A stretch of DNA of 34,082 nucleotides, from the NCBI GenBank assembly GCA_025465235.1, contig JAODNO010000729.1, positions 1-34,082 of the forward strand. Reading direction: 5' to 3'. Below are positions 1 to 7,388 of this stretch, in pieces. Made by a program: the position numbers and the translations under genes. Source of the stretch: Pseudonocardia sp. (lineage in GTDB: Bacteria > Actinomycetota > Actinomycetes > Mycobacteriales > Pseudonocardiaceae). Below the pieces are notes generated by a model. It was not told where the DNA came from. It did no database searches and saw only the letters and a program-made list of their open reading frames with translations. Position 1 is the first letter of the stretch. Each line of letters starts with the position of its first letter.

Positions 1-12
1 CCTCTCCTGACC

Positions 13-582
13 ATGGCACCACCACCCGTCCGCTCCAGGCCGCCGCTGCCGGTCGTGATCGCGATCGTGATCCCGCTGATCTTCGCTGTGGTGGTGGCCG
101 CGATATCCATCACCATGCGGGGTCGCGGGGCCCCCGTACCCTCACTCCCGGACACCACCCCGCTCGCGGTCGTGCCCGTCGACGCACCCGATGCGGCGGG
201 CCCGGACTGCACGACCCTGCTTGCCGCGCTCCCCACCGACCTGTCCGCAGCGGGCGGCACTCTGCACGAACGGCCGCTGGCCGATCCGGCCCCGCCCGGG
301 GTCCGGGCCTGGGCGGCCGCGCCCCAACCGGTCGTGCTGCGCTGCGGGCTCCCGCGCCCGGTCGAGCTGACCCCGACCGCGGCGCTCCTCGAGGTCAACG
401 GGGTGCGCTGGCTGAAGCTCGACGACGGGGTGCCCGACCCGGACCTGGCGACCTACGTGGCCGTGGACCGTCCGGTCTACGTGGTGCTCACCGCACCGTT
501 GGACGCCGGTAGCGGCCCGCTCCAGCAGGTCTCCGACCTCGTGCGCAACGGCCTGCCTGCCACCCAGGTGAAGGTGCGCTAG
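13..582 (+). CDS. DUF3515-family membrane-anchored protein
   Basis: A 189-aa protein with one clear N-terminal transmembrane segment (about residues 12-34, VVIAIVIPLIFAVVVAAISI) after a short Pro/Arg-rich tail, then an exported domain with two cysteines (DCTTLL and LRCGLP) that could pair. The pattern matches the actinobacterial DUF3515 family, whose M. tuberculosis member (Rv2980) lies next to ddlA. The function is unknown; the link to ddl suggests an envelope role, which is inference. Here ddl is on the opposite strand about 2 kb away, with mntR-mntH between them. No clear Shine-Dalgarno precedes the ATG, and the upstream promoter lies outside the window. Confidence 0.85.
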   Translation: MAPPPVRSRPPLPVVIAIVIPLIFAVVVAAISITMRGRGAPVPSLPDTTPLAVVPVDAPDAAGPDCTTLLAALPTDLSAAGGTLHERPLADPAPPGVRAWAAAPQPVVLRCGLPRPVELTPTAALLEVNGVRWLKLDDGVPDPDLATYVAVDRPVYVVLTAPLDAGSGPLQQVSDLVRNGLPATQVKVR

Positions 583-590
583 CAGAATTT

Positions 591-608
591 GTTAGCCGCA
601 TCTACCAT
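591..608 (+). promoter_or_regulatory. mntR promoter: imperfect dyad over a TACCAT -10 box
   Basis: The 34-bp gap before mntR holds an imperfect 16-bp dyad, GTTAGCCGCATCTACC (591-606; outer TAG/CTA and central GC are symmetric). A TACCAT box (603-608) overlaps it and sits 8 nt before the ATG, typical of a leaderless actinobacterial -10 element. A metal-dependent repressor site over the -10 would fit autoregulation of mntRH by MntR. This rests on symmetry and position only; I recognise no exact published MntR box. Confidence 0.35.
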
Positions 609-616
609 CGTCCTTC

Positions 617-1291
617 ATGGTGACTATGTCCCGGGCGACCGAGGACTACCTCAAGGCGATCTACCACCTCGCCCACCGCGGAGAGCCGGTCACCACGGGC
701 TTGCTGGCCCACGAGCTCGGCGTCTCCTCACCGTCGGTCTCGTCGATGGTCAAGCGGCTGGAGGACGGGGAGCTGCTCACCCGCCCGGATCACCGGTCGC
801 TGCACCTCACCGACAGCGGCGAACGGGCAGCGCTGCGGGTGGTGCGCCGGCACCGGCTGCTGGAGACCTTTCTCGCCCGCATGCTCGACGTGCCGTGGGA
901 CGAGGTGCACGCCGAGGCCGAACTCCTGGAGCACGCCCTGTCCGACGGGCTCGAGGAGCGCATCGACGCCGCTCTCGGCCACCCCACACACGACCCGCAC
1001 GGTGACCCCATCCCCCCGCGCCACGGCCCGCACGAGGAGGACTGGGGCGAGGCGCTGGCCACCGTGCCGCCAGGCAGTCGGTTCCGGGTGGAGCGCGTCT
1101 CGGATCGCGACAGCGCAGCTCTGCGGTACCTCGGCGAACTCGGGGTGTTCCCCGGGGTCGTCATCACCGTCGACGAGCAGGCGCCGTTCGGCGGGCCGCG
1201 GTGGGTGCGGATCGGTGACGACCGGCACCCGCTGGGCGGGCCACTCACGCAGTTGGTGCACGGGCACGTCGTGGGTCCGGCCACCCCGTGA
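617..1291 (+). CDS. mntR: DtxR/MntR-family metal-dependent transcriptional regulator
   Basis: A 224-aa protein with the three-domain DtxR/IdeR layout. There is an N-terminal winged helix (about residues 4-65, ATEDYLKAIYHL then LGVSSPSVSSMVKRLE), a metal-binding/dimerisation domain with the His/Glu-rich stretch DEVHAEAELLEHALSD and the GHPTHDPHGDPIP segment, and a C-terminal FeoA/SH3-like domain (about 150-222, LGELGVFPGVVITV). Its stop overlaps the start of an NRAMP transporter by 4 nt (GTGA), so the natural assignment is a Mn(II)-sensing repressor rather than an iron regulator. The ATG at 617 lies 8 nt after a TACCAT box, suggesting a leaderless mRNA; ATG 626 is an in-frame alternative. Family certain; Mn over Fe inferred from the neighbour. 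Confidence 0.92.
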   Translation: MVTMSRATEDYLKAIYHLAHRGEPVTTGLLAHELGVSSPSVSSMVKRLEDGELLTRPDHRSLHLTDSGERAALRVVRRHRLLETFLARMLDVPWDEVHAEAELLEHALSDGLEERIDAALGHPTHDPHGDPIPPRHGPHEEDWGEALATVPPGSRFRVERVSDRDSAALRYLGELGVFPGVVITVDEQAPFGGPRWVRIGDDRHPLGGPLTQLVHGHVVGPATP

Positions 1292-2550
1292 CGGCCACGA
1301 AGGGCACGGTGCCGAGCGTCGACGAGATCCGGGCGCGCGGTGGGCTGCGGAGCCGGCTCGCGTTCTTCGGCCCGGCGATCGTCGCCGCGATCGCCTACGT
1401 CGATCCCGGCAACTTCGCCACGAACTTCTCGGCCGGTGCCCAGTTCGGCTACCTGCTGCTGTGGGTGATCGTCGCCGCCAACCTGCTCGCCATGCTCATC
1501 CAGACGCTGTCCGCGAAGCTCGGGCTCGCCACCGGGCGGAACCTTCCGGAGATGTGCCGCGAGCAGTTCCCGCGCCCGGTGACGCGCGTGATGTGGGTGC
1601 AGGCCGAGCTCGTGGCCGTCGCCACCGACCTTGCCGAGGTGATCGGCGGCGCCATCGCGCTGAACCTGCTGTTCGGGATCCCGCTGCTCACCGGCGGGGT
1701 GATCACCGGAATCGTCGCGTTCGCGCTGCTCGGCCTGCAGGCCAGGGGCTACCGCCCGTTCGAGCTGGCCATCGCGGGGCTGTTCGGCGTCATCCTGCTC
1801 GGGTTCCTCAGCACGGTGCTGCGTATCGGCATCAACGCGGGTGACGCCGCTGCCGGGCTCGTCCCCCGCTTCGAGGGCACCGACAGCCTGCTGCTGGCCA
1901 CCGGGATCCTCGGCGCCACCGTCATGCCGCACGTCATCTACCTGCACTCCGCGCTCACGAACGCCCGGATCCCGGCCACGTCCGTCAGCGACCGCCGGTT
2001 CCTGCTCCGCTACCAGCAGATCGACGTCCTGGTCGGGATGGGACTGGCCGGCCTGGTCAACGCGTCCATGCTGCTGATCTCCGCGGCGTTGTTCTTCGGC
2101 ACCGACGTGCCGGGCACCGACACCCTGGACGGCGTCTACGCGGGGCTGGCGCGAGTCCTGGACCAACCCGCGGCGTTCGCCTTCGCACTGGCTCTGCTGG
2201 CCTCGGGCTTCGCCTCGTCGGGGGTGGGCACCTACGCCGGGCAGGTGGTGATGCAGGGTTTCATCCGGCGCCGGATACCGCTGCTGCTGCGCAGACTCCT
2301 CACCATCACCCCTGCGCTCGTCGTGCTGGGTGTCGGCTGGGACCCCACCAGAGCGCTCGTGCTCTCCCAGGTGGTGCTGTCGTTCGGCATCCCGTTCGCG
2401 CTGGTGCCCCTGGTACTGCTCACCCGCCGCCCCGACGTGATGGCCGAGCTCGTCAACCGCAAACTCACCACCGCGGTCGCGGGGCTGGCCGCGGCGGTGA
2501 TCATCGCGCTCAACGCCTTCCTGATCTACCGGACCGTCACCGGGGGCTGA
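1288..2550 (+). CDS. mntH: NRAMP-family divalent metal (Mn2+) transporter MntH
   Basis: A 420-aa integral membrane protein with 11 or so hydrophobic helices. The NRAMP metal-site motifs are present: DPGN in TM1 (residues 39-42) and the MPH motif in TM6 (M213-H215). The Met of MPH favours soft transition metals such as Mn2+ and Fe2+ over Ca2+ and Mg2+ (family knowledge). It acts in the cytoplasmic membrane as a proton-coupled importer. The GTG start overlaps the mntR stop in GTGA, so the two are translationally coupled and probably co-repressed by MntR when manganese is plentiful. The gene converges on ddl with only 14 bp between stops. Confidence 0.95.
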   Translation: MTATKGTVPSVDEIRARGGLRSRLAFFGPAIVAAIAYVDPGNFATNFSAGAQFGYLLLWVIVAANLLAMLIQTLSAKLGLATGRNLPEMCREQFPRPVTRVMWVQAELVAVATDLAEVIGGAIALNLLFGIPLLTGGVITGIVAFALLGLQARGYRPFELAIAGLFGVILLGFLSTVLRIGINAGDAAAGLVPRFEGTDSLLLATGILGATVMPHVIYLHSALTNARIPATSVSDRRFLLRYQQIDVLVGMGLAGLVNASMLLISAALFFGTDVPGTDTLDGVYAGLARVLDQPAAFAFALALLASGFASSGVGTYAGQVVMQGFIRRRIPLLLRRLLTITPALVVLGVGWDPTRALVLSQVVLSFGIPFALVPLVLLTRRPDVMAELVNRKLTTAVAGLAAAVIIALNAFLIYRTVTGG

Positions 2551-2564
2551 CGACGCGCAGATGC

Positions 2565-3677
2565 TCAGCGCAGACCGGTGCCGCGCGCGATGGCCGTTTC
2601 CACGAGTGTCGTGAGCAGGGCCGGGTAGTCGATCCCCGTCACGGCCCACGCGCGGGGGAACATCGAGATCGGGGTGAAGCCGGGCATCGTGTTGACCTCG
2701 TTGATGGTCAGCTCCCCCGCAGGCCCGACGAAGAAGTCGACGCGCGCCAGACCCTGACCGTCGAGCGCCCGGAACGCAGCCACGGCCATCTCCCGCAGCC
2801 GGTCGGAAACCGCGTCGTCCAACTTGGCCGGGATGTCGAACTCGCAGACGTCGTCGAGGTACTTGGCCTCGAAGTCGTAGAACTCCGGGGTGCTACCGCC
2901 GGCGCCCGTGCCGACGATACGGATCTCGGCGGGCACGCTCGCCCGCACCGTCCCGTCCGGGAACTCGAGCACGCCGCACTCCACCTCGCGGCCGACGATT
3001 GCGGCCTCCACCAGCACCTTCGGGTCGTGCTCTCGGGCGAGGGCGATCGCGCCATCGAGTGCGGCCCAGTCGGTGACCCGGGTGATCCCCACCGACGACC
3101 CCGCCCGCGCGGGCTTCACGAACACCGGCAGCCCGAGCCGGTCACGCTGCTCGGACGTCAGCGTGGCGGTGTCCGGTCGCAGCACCACCAGGTCGCCGAC
3201 GGGCAGACCCTCGGCCGCCAGCAGCTTCTTGGCGAACTCCTTGTCCATCCCCGCTGCGCTCGCGAGGACCCCCGCCCCGACGTACGGCACGCCCGCCATC
3301 TCCAGCAGGCCCTGGATCGTGCCGTCCTCGCCGAAAGGGCCGTGCAGCACCGGGAAGACCACCTCGACGCCGGAGAAGACCTCGCCCGCCCGGTCGGGAT
3401 CGAGGACGACGAGCCCGCCTCGCGTCGGGTCGCCGGGCAGGGCCAGCGCCGTGCGCGACCCGTCGACGGACGGGAGCACGCGATCGGAGATCGCCAGCTC
3501 TCGGGGGTCGTCGGTGCCGAGCACCCAGGCCCCGGTCGTGGTGATCCCGACCGGCACGACCTCGAAGCGCTCCCGGTCGAGATGCGAGAGCACCGACCCG
3601 GCGGAGATGCAGGAGATCGCGTGCTCGCTGCTGCGCCCGCCGAACACCACGGCCACCCGCACCTTGTCCCCGCTCAT
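2565..3677 (-). CDS. ddl: D-alanine--D-alanine ligase
   Basis: A 370-aa ATP-grasp ligase that makes the D-Ala-D-Ala dipeptide for peptidoglycan in the cytoplasm. Visible family marks are [10 protein letters not shown] near the N-terminus, [20 protein letters not shown], the ATP-grasp segment [12 protein letters not shown], the omega-loop segment [10 protein letters not shown] and the C-terminal Mg-binding [15 protein letters not shown]. The omega-loop Tyr fits a normal D-Ala-D-Ala enzyme rather than a VanA-type D-Ala-D-Lac ligase. The slightly long length is normal for actinobacteria. A gene alone on its strand here; the 136-bp upstream gap holds a vapC relic. The expected DUF3515 partner is displaced by mntRH. 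Confidence 0.97.
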   Translation of the reverse strand: MSGDKVRVAVVFGGRSSEHAISCISAGSVLSHLDRERFEVVPVGITTTGAWVLGTDDPRELAISDRVLPSVDGSRTALALPGDPTRGGLVVLDPDRAGEVFSGVEVVFPVLHGPFGEDGTIQGLLEMAGVPYVGAGVLASAAGMDKEFAKKLLAAEGLPVGDLVVLRPDTATLTSEQRDRLGLPVFVKPARAGSSVGITRVTDWAALDGAIALAREHDPKVLVEAAIVGREVECGVLEFPDGTVRASVPAEIRIVGTGAGGSTPEFYDFEAKYLDDVCEFDIPAKLDDAVSDRLREMAVAAFRALDGQGLARVDFFVGPAGELTINEVNTMPGFTPISMFPRAWAVTGIDYPALLTTLVETAIARGTGLR

Positions 3678-3720
3678 GGCGCCCGAGAGTAGGCGGAGTG
3701 GGCCGGCCGGGCAGACGGGG

Positions 3721-3813
3721 GCTCCCGCGAGCTAGGCGCAGATCGCGATCAAGTACGCGCTGGGGACGCTGCCGCTTCCCGAGCCGCCCCACGACTACGT
3801 GACATCGCGCAGG
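3721..3813 (+). pseudogene. Relic of a vapC (PIN-domain) toxin gene
   Basis: In the plus strand the frame through 3721-3813 reads PAS, stop, then AQIAIKYALGTLPLPEPPHD and YVTSR. This is very close to the VapC/PIN-domain stretch usually written S-V-W-E-I-A-I-K-x-x-L-G-K-L-x-L-P-x-P-P. A stop (TAG, 3733-3735) sits where the Val of SVWEIAIK would be. No start, no catalytic Asp/Glu region and no C-terminal half remain; beyond about 3813 the sequence is the 3' end of the lyase gene on the other strand. I read it as about 30 codons left from a deleted toxin-antitoxin locus. Identification rests on motif recognition only. Confidence 0.6.
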
Positions 3814-4710
3814 TCACGCGCCGAAGCGCTGCTCGAGGTCGCCGATCTCGGGCAGGCCGATGAAGTCGGTGAACTCGCCGAACGTCGGCAGCCCCTGGAG
3901 CGCCGCCGCCGGGATGCCGTCCGCCTTGAGCGTCGCCAGCAGGGACCGGATCCCGGCCGTCGCGGCGAGCAGGGTGCCGATCGGGTACAGCACGAGCGCG
4001 AACCCGAGCTCGGCGATCCGGTCCAACGGGAGCGGCGGGGTGCGGCCGCCCTCGGCCCAGTTGAAGACGAGCGGAGCCACGCCCGTGAGCTCCTGTGCGA
4101 CCCGCGCGATATCGACCTCGCTGGTCGGCGCCTCGACGAACAGCAGGTCGGCTCCCGCCTCGGCATAGGCCTTCGCCCGCGTGATCGCCGCATCCAAGCC
4201 CTCGACGCCTGCGGCGTCGGTACGGGCGATGAGCACGAGGTCGGGGTCGCGGCGGGCGGTCACGGCGGCGCGGATCTTGCCGACCATCTCGTCGGCGGGG
4301 ATCACCGCCTTGCCGCTCACGTGCCCGCATTTCTTCGGCATCACCTGGTCCTCGAGGTGGATCCCGGCTACGCCTGCCTGTTCGTAGGCCTGGACCGTGC
4401 GCAGCACGTTGATCGCGTTGCCGTAGCCGGTGTCGGCGTCCGCGATCACCGGCACGTCCACCGCGGCGACCATCCGCCGGGCGTTGTCGATCATCTCGGC
4501 GCCGGAGAGCAGCCCCACGTCCGGCCGTCCGATGAGGGAGGCCGTGGTGCCGAACCCGGTCATGTAGACGGCATCGAACCCGGCCTCTTCCACCAGTCGC
4601 GCCGAGAGCGCGTCATACGCCCCTGGCGCAAGCAGCGGGCCCGATCCGTCCGCCAGCAGCTCGCGCAACCGGGACCGAGGCGCGCTCGGCCCCCGCAACA
4701 GCTCTCCCAC
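3814..4710 (-). CDS. Isocitrate lyase/PEP mutase-superfamily lyase
   Basis: A 298-aa (beta/alpha)8 enzyme of the ICL/PEPM superfamily. It shows the metal-site strand VIADADTGYGNAINV, the loop HLEDQVMPKKCGH with the lyase catalytic Cys of the KKCGH motif, and the C-terminal PTFGEFTDFIGLPE. The Cys loop argues for C-C bond cleavage (methylisocitrate-, dimethylmalate- or oxaloacetate-type substrates) rather than phosphonate mutase chemistry. The exact substrate cannot be read from sequence; such proteins are often loosely named carboxyvinyl-carboxyphosphonate phosphorylmutase. I chose the GTG at 4710 because GGAAGG lies 6 nt upstream; longer readings of the ORF run into the neighbouring gene. 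It lies 64 bp behind a nitronate monooxygenase gene, possibly as an operon. Confidence 0.88.
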   Translation of the reverse strand: MGELLRGPSAPRSRLRELLADGSGPLLAPGAYDALSARLVEEAGFDAVYMTGFGTTASLIGRPDVGLLSGAEMIDNARRMVAAVDVPVIADADTGYGNAINVLRTVQAYEQAGVAGIHLEDQVMPKKCGHVSGKAVIPADEMVGKIRAAVTARRDPDLVLIARTDAAGVEGLDAAITRAKAYAEAGADLLFVEAPTSEVDIARVAQELTGVAPLVFNWAEGGRTPPLPLDRIAELGFALVLYPIGTLLAATAGIRSLLATLKADGIPAAALQGLPTFGEFTDFIGLPEIGDLEQRFGA

Positions 4711-4774
4711 GTGTGACCTTCCGCTCTGTGTATCCGAGAGGTGAGAAGTACCGCATGTACCCGCCGAAGAGTGC

Positions 4775-5743
4775 CTACCAGACCCGCAGCAGTGCTTCGG
4801 CGCCGTCGGCCAGCTCCCGGACGATTTTGGCCGCGGGCTGCACCGCCGTGACCAGTTGCACGCCCTGCCCCGCGTAGAGGGCCATGGCGTGGACCTCGCC
4901 GCGCACGTCGCGGTGCGGTGGCAGCCCGGCGCGCACGGGCAGAGGCGTCTCCGCTCCCGCTGCGAGCAGCGTGCCGACGGTGGCGCCGTCCATCGCGTCG
5001 ACGGCCTCGATCGCCGAGCGCAGGACCCTGGCCCGAGGCAGGGTGGCGCACATCGGGCAGACCGCGAAGCCGTCGGTGATCGCGGTGCTGTCCGGACCGG
5101 CGGCGAGCAGGGCGAGTACGTACTCGGGGTGGGCCCCTGACTCCTCGGACGCCACGAACCGCGTGCCGAGCCGCACGCCGGCCGCTCCTGCCGCGAGCAC
5201 GGCCGCCATCGCCCTGGGCTCGACGATGCCACCGGCGGCGAGAACCGGGATGTCGATGGCACGCAGGACGGAGGCCAACAGCGACAGCAGCGGTGTGTCG
5301 CCGCGGATGTGCCCGCCCGCCTCGGTGCCCTGCACCGTCACCACATCGACCCCGGCCTCGGCGGCGAGCACCGCGTCGGGCAGCGACCCGACCTGCCAGT
5401 TGACGAGCGCGCCGCCCTCGTGTGCGACGTCGACGAGGCGCCGGTCGGGCCGGTTCCAGAAGAAGTCGACCATGCGCACCCTCGTGGCCGCCACGGCGAC
5501 GGCCGTCGGATCGACCGGCTCGGTGACGAAGTTGGCCGCGAGTACCCCTGCGCCGGCGGCGACCAGGGCGTCCAGCTGGGCGGCGAGATCGCGGGTGTCG
5601 ATCCCGGGCGGCGCACTCACCGAGCCGACACCGCCGGCGCGGGCGACGGCGAGCGTCAGGGCCGGCGGGGAGATCGCGCCCATCGGCGCCTGCTGGATCG
5701 GCACCTCACATCCGACGAGCTCGGTGAACGCGGTGCTGAGCAC
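4775..5743 (-). CDS. Nitronate monooxygenase (FMN-dependent NMO/2-nitropropane dioxygenase family)
   Basis: A 322-aa TIM-barrel flavoprotein. Family marks are the N-terminal CEVPIQQAPMGAISPP, the catalytic-His segment QGTEAGGHIRGD, and the FMN phosphate-binding strands IPVLAAGGIVEPRAMAAVLA and GVRLGTRFVASEE. Members oxidise alkyl nitronates such as propionate-3-nitronate and act in detoxification, but related enoyl reductases look alike, so the substrate is open. The GTG at 5743 has a full AGGAGG (complement of 5748-5753) 4 nt upstream; the ORF extension to 5833 is non-homologous in look. Followed by the lyase gene in the same direction. Confidence 0.9.
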   Translation of the reverse strand: MLSTAFTELVGCEVPIQQAPMGAISPPALTLAVARAGGVGSVSAPPGIDTRDLAAQLDALVAAGAGVLAANFVTEPVDPTAVAVAATRVRMVDFFWNRPDRRLVDVAHEGGALVNWQVGSLPDAVLAAEAGVDVVTVQGTEAGGHIRGDTPLLSLLASVLRAIDIPVLAAGGIVEPRAMAAVLAAGAAGVRLGTRFVASEESGAHPEYVLALLAAGPDSTAITDGFAVCPMCATLPRARVLRSAIEAVDAMDGATVGTLLAAGAETPLPVRAGLPPHRDVRGEVHAMALYAGQGVQLVTAVQPAAKIVRELADGAEALLRVW

Positions 5744-5816
5744 GGTGCCTCCTGGTCGATGCGGCCGCGTCCGATGATGGCCCGATCGCCCCGACGGAGC
5801 GAGTCCCGGTCGCGAG

Positions 5817-5825
5817 TTGTCCACA
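5817..5825 (+). promoter_or_regulatory. Single DnaA-box-like 9-mer TTGTCCACA
   Basis: TTGTCCACA is an exact match to the GC-rich actinobacterial form of the DnaA box. It lies in the 128-bp divergent gap between the nitronate monooxygenase and the small unknown gene. A lone box has no implied origin function; it may be a titration or regulatory site, or chance. Confidence 0.35.
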
Positions 5826-5871
5826 GGTTCCACGAAACGGGCCCGGTGGACGGGAGCCCACCGTCACCCTC

Positions 5872-6291
5872 GTGGGCATGTCGATCCCGAATGCCGCGGA
5901 CGCCCCGCCCCTACTCACCGAGCACGACGTGCTCCATCGCGTCAGGCAACTGGTCGGCCCGGCCTCCGCCGTCCGTCAGCTCTGGATCATGTTCGTCGAC
6001 GGGGACAGCCGGCAGGCGCCGGTCATCGTGCCCATCGCCGACATACCGCGCCGCCCGCAGGCCGGCACGCTCGACGGTCTCGCGCGGATCCTGGCCGGGC
6101 TGCGCGAGGGCTTGGCCACCGACGTCGGCCCGGGCTCGGTGATCCTCACGCTCGAACGCGTCGGCACCGACGAGGCGCTGCCGGCCGACGACGAGTGGGC
6201 CGGCGCGCTGGCGGCCACCTGCGAGCGCGCCGGGATGGCGCTGCGCGGCGTCTTCCTCAGTACCGACGGCGGCGTGCGCCGGCTCGGGTGA
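5872..6291 (+). CDS. Conserved hypothetical protein (139 aa)
   Basis: A compact soluble protein with alternating helical and strand segments: LLTEHDVLHRVRQLVG (helix), QLWIMFVDGDSRQAPVIVPI (two strands), a helix around GLARILAGLREG, then SVILTLERVG and a C-terminal GVFLSTDGGVRRL strand. No signal peptide, membrane helix or known catalytic motif. I do not recognise the family beyond a general impression that similar short proteins occur in Pseudonocardiaceae. The start is GTG 5872 or ATG 5878; neither has a good Shine-Dalgarno. It is followed 36 bp later by the PPOX gene on the same strand. Confidence 0.75.
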   Translation: MGMSIPNAADAPPLLTEHDVLHRVRQLVGPASAVRQLWIMFVDGDSRQAPVIVPIADIPRRPQAGTLDGLARILAGLREGLATDVGPGSVILTLERVGTDEALPADDEWAGALAATCERAGMALRGVFLSTDGGVRRLG

Positions 6292-6315
6292 CGGGCGGTG
6301 CCTGCCGCGGGGTGC

Positions 6316-6321
6316 CAGACT
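6316..6321 (+). promoter_or_regulatory. -10-like CAGACT before the leaderless PPOX gene
   Basis: CAGACT ends 6 nt before the preferred GTG at 6328 and differs from TANNNT only in its first base. Together with the absence of a Shine-Dalgarno it supports a leaderless start there. No -35 element is convincing. Confidence 0.3.
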
Positions 6322-6327
6322 CGGGCG

Positions 6328-6774
6328 GTGGACGCACCCGATCTCGACCCCATCCGCCGCATCGTCCCCCGGGAGCACGGGCTGGCGAGCGTCAGCGTCG
6401 TTCGGGCCGACGGGACCCCGCACTCCTCGTTGGTCAACGCGGGTGTGCTCGACCATCCGATCACGGGTCGGCCGGTGGTCGGCTACGTCACCTACGGCCC
6501 GGTCAAGCTGCGCAACCTGCGGGTGCGCCCGGCCACGTCGGTGCTCTGGCGGGCGGGGTGGCAGTGGGCGGGCGTCGACGGCGTCAGCGAGCTGATCGGG
6601 CCCGACGACCCGGCCGACGGGATCGATGCTGAGGGCCTGCGGCTGTTGCTGCGGGCCGTGTTCACGGGCGCGGGCGGCACCCATGACGACTGGGACACCT
6701 ACGACCGCGTGATGCGCGATGAGCGCCGGGTGGCGGTGCTGATCGAGCCACAGCGGCTCTACGGCAACTCCTGA
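6328..6774 (+). CDS. PPOX-class F420/FMN-dependent oxidoreductase family protein
   Basis: A 148-aa single-domain split-barrel protein. It shows the usual order of the actinobacterial PPOX (TIGR03618-like) family: HGLASVSVVRADGTPHSSLVNAG, then VGYVTYGPVKLRNLRVRPATSVLWRAGWQWAGVDGVSELIGP, and a C-terminal RVAVLIEPQRLYGN. Relatives reduce substrates with F420H2 or FMN; no substrate can be assigned. I take GTG 6328 rather than the track start 6298, because the extra ten residues are not family-like and a CAGACT box lies just upstream. The stop overlaps the MarR-type gene on the other strand by 16 bp. Confidence 0.82.
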   Translation: MDAPDLDPIRRIVPREHGLASVSVVRADGTPHSSLVNAGVLDHPITGRPVVGYVTYGPVKLRNLRVRPATSVLWRAGWQWAGVDGVSELIGPDDPADGIDAEGLRLLLRAVFTGAGGTHDDWDTYDRVMRDERRVAVLIEPQRLYGNS

Positions 6775-7226
6775 TCCCGCGCTCCTGCCATCCCCCGGAT
6801 CCGCTCGGCCTGCGCCAGCTGCAGTGCCCGGCCGCGCTCGAGGAAGTCGGCGATCACCTCGAGCTCGGCCGCCGTGAAGCGATGCAGCTCGGCCACCCCC
6901 GCCTCACCGACGGGCCCGTAGATCAGCTTCGCCTGCTCCCGGGCCGACGGCGTCAGCTCGACGACGGCGCGCCTGCGGTCGTCAGGATCGCGCTCTCGCG
7001 TGAGGTGGCCGCGAGCCACGAGCCGCTGGATGGCCGCGGTGGCCGCGGCGGGGCTGAGTGCCACGGCGTCGGCCACCTGCCCCGCGGTGAGCGCCCCCTC
7101 CACCACCGCGCCGAGGATGCGCAGATCCGTGCGGCTGACGCCGAGCAGGGCGTCGCGCTGCGTGAGGTGAGCGATCCCGACCTCCGCCGAGCGGTGATGC
7201 GCGCCTTCCCGACCGAGGTGCCGCAC
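6759..7226 (-). CDS. MarR-family transcriptional regulator, 5' end probably rearranged
   Basis: From about residue 27 (LLGVSRTDLRILGAVV) the protein is a normal MarR winged helix: AGQVADAVALSPAAATAAIQ as the recognition region, RDPDDRRRAVVELT as the wing, and a C-terminal dimerisation helix. The first 20 or so residues (MRHLGREGAHHRSAEVG) are not MarR-like. They are antisense to a convincing protein fragment on the plus strand (7173-7343). The original N-terminal dimerisation helix therefore seems to have been replaced by unrelated DNA, leaving either a chimeric regulator or a 5'-truncated pseudogene. No good Shine-Dalgarno supports the 7226 start. It may once have controlled the convergent PPOX gene. 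Confidence 0.7.
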   Translation of the reverse strand: MRHLGREGAHHRSAEVGIAHLTQRDALLGVSRTDLRILGAVVEGALTAGQVADAVALSPAAATAAIQRLVARGHLTRERDPDDRRRAVVELTPSAREQAKLIYGPVGEAGVAELHRFTAAELEVIADFLERGRALQLAQAERIRGMAGARDQELP

Positions 7227-7343
7227 GGGGTGGAGTTCTTCGTGCGCATCGGGCTCGTCGAACGAGCCGACGCCGCGCGGTTCGCCGCCGCGGCCGAGCG
7301 GGTGGCCGCCTTCGAGCTCTGCGACACCCCGGCTCGACCGTGA
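7173..7343 (+). pseudogene. 3' fragment of an unidentified gene
   Basis: The plus-strand frame reads DPDLRRAVMRAFPTEVPHGV, EFFVRIGLVERADAARFAAA and then AERVAAFELCDTPARP before a stop. The amino-acid usage and helix pattern look like real protein, whereas upstream in the same frame the sequence is only the shadow of the MarR gene. It is probably the C-terminal remnant of a gene whose 5' part was lost at a junction near 7160-7175. A resemblance to helical C-terminal domains of small regulators is possible, but I cannot name the family. A short ORF from GTG 7193 or ATG 7196 could still be translated (about 49-50 aa). Confidence 0.45.
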
Positions 7344-7388
7344 CGCGAGGACCCTTCGCGGGTCAGGCCCGAGCGTCGCTACAGCTGC

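Noticed and set aside
790-2649. 619-aa minus-strand ORF opposite mntR-mntH
   Set aside because: Shadow ORF; the opposite strand encodes clear MntR and NRAMP proteins.
5817-5825. Replication origin near 5.8 kb
   Set aside because: Only one DnaA box, no AT-rich unwinding region and no dnaA, dnaN or gyr genes nearby.
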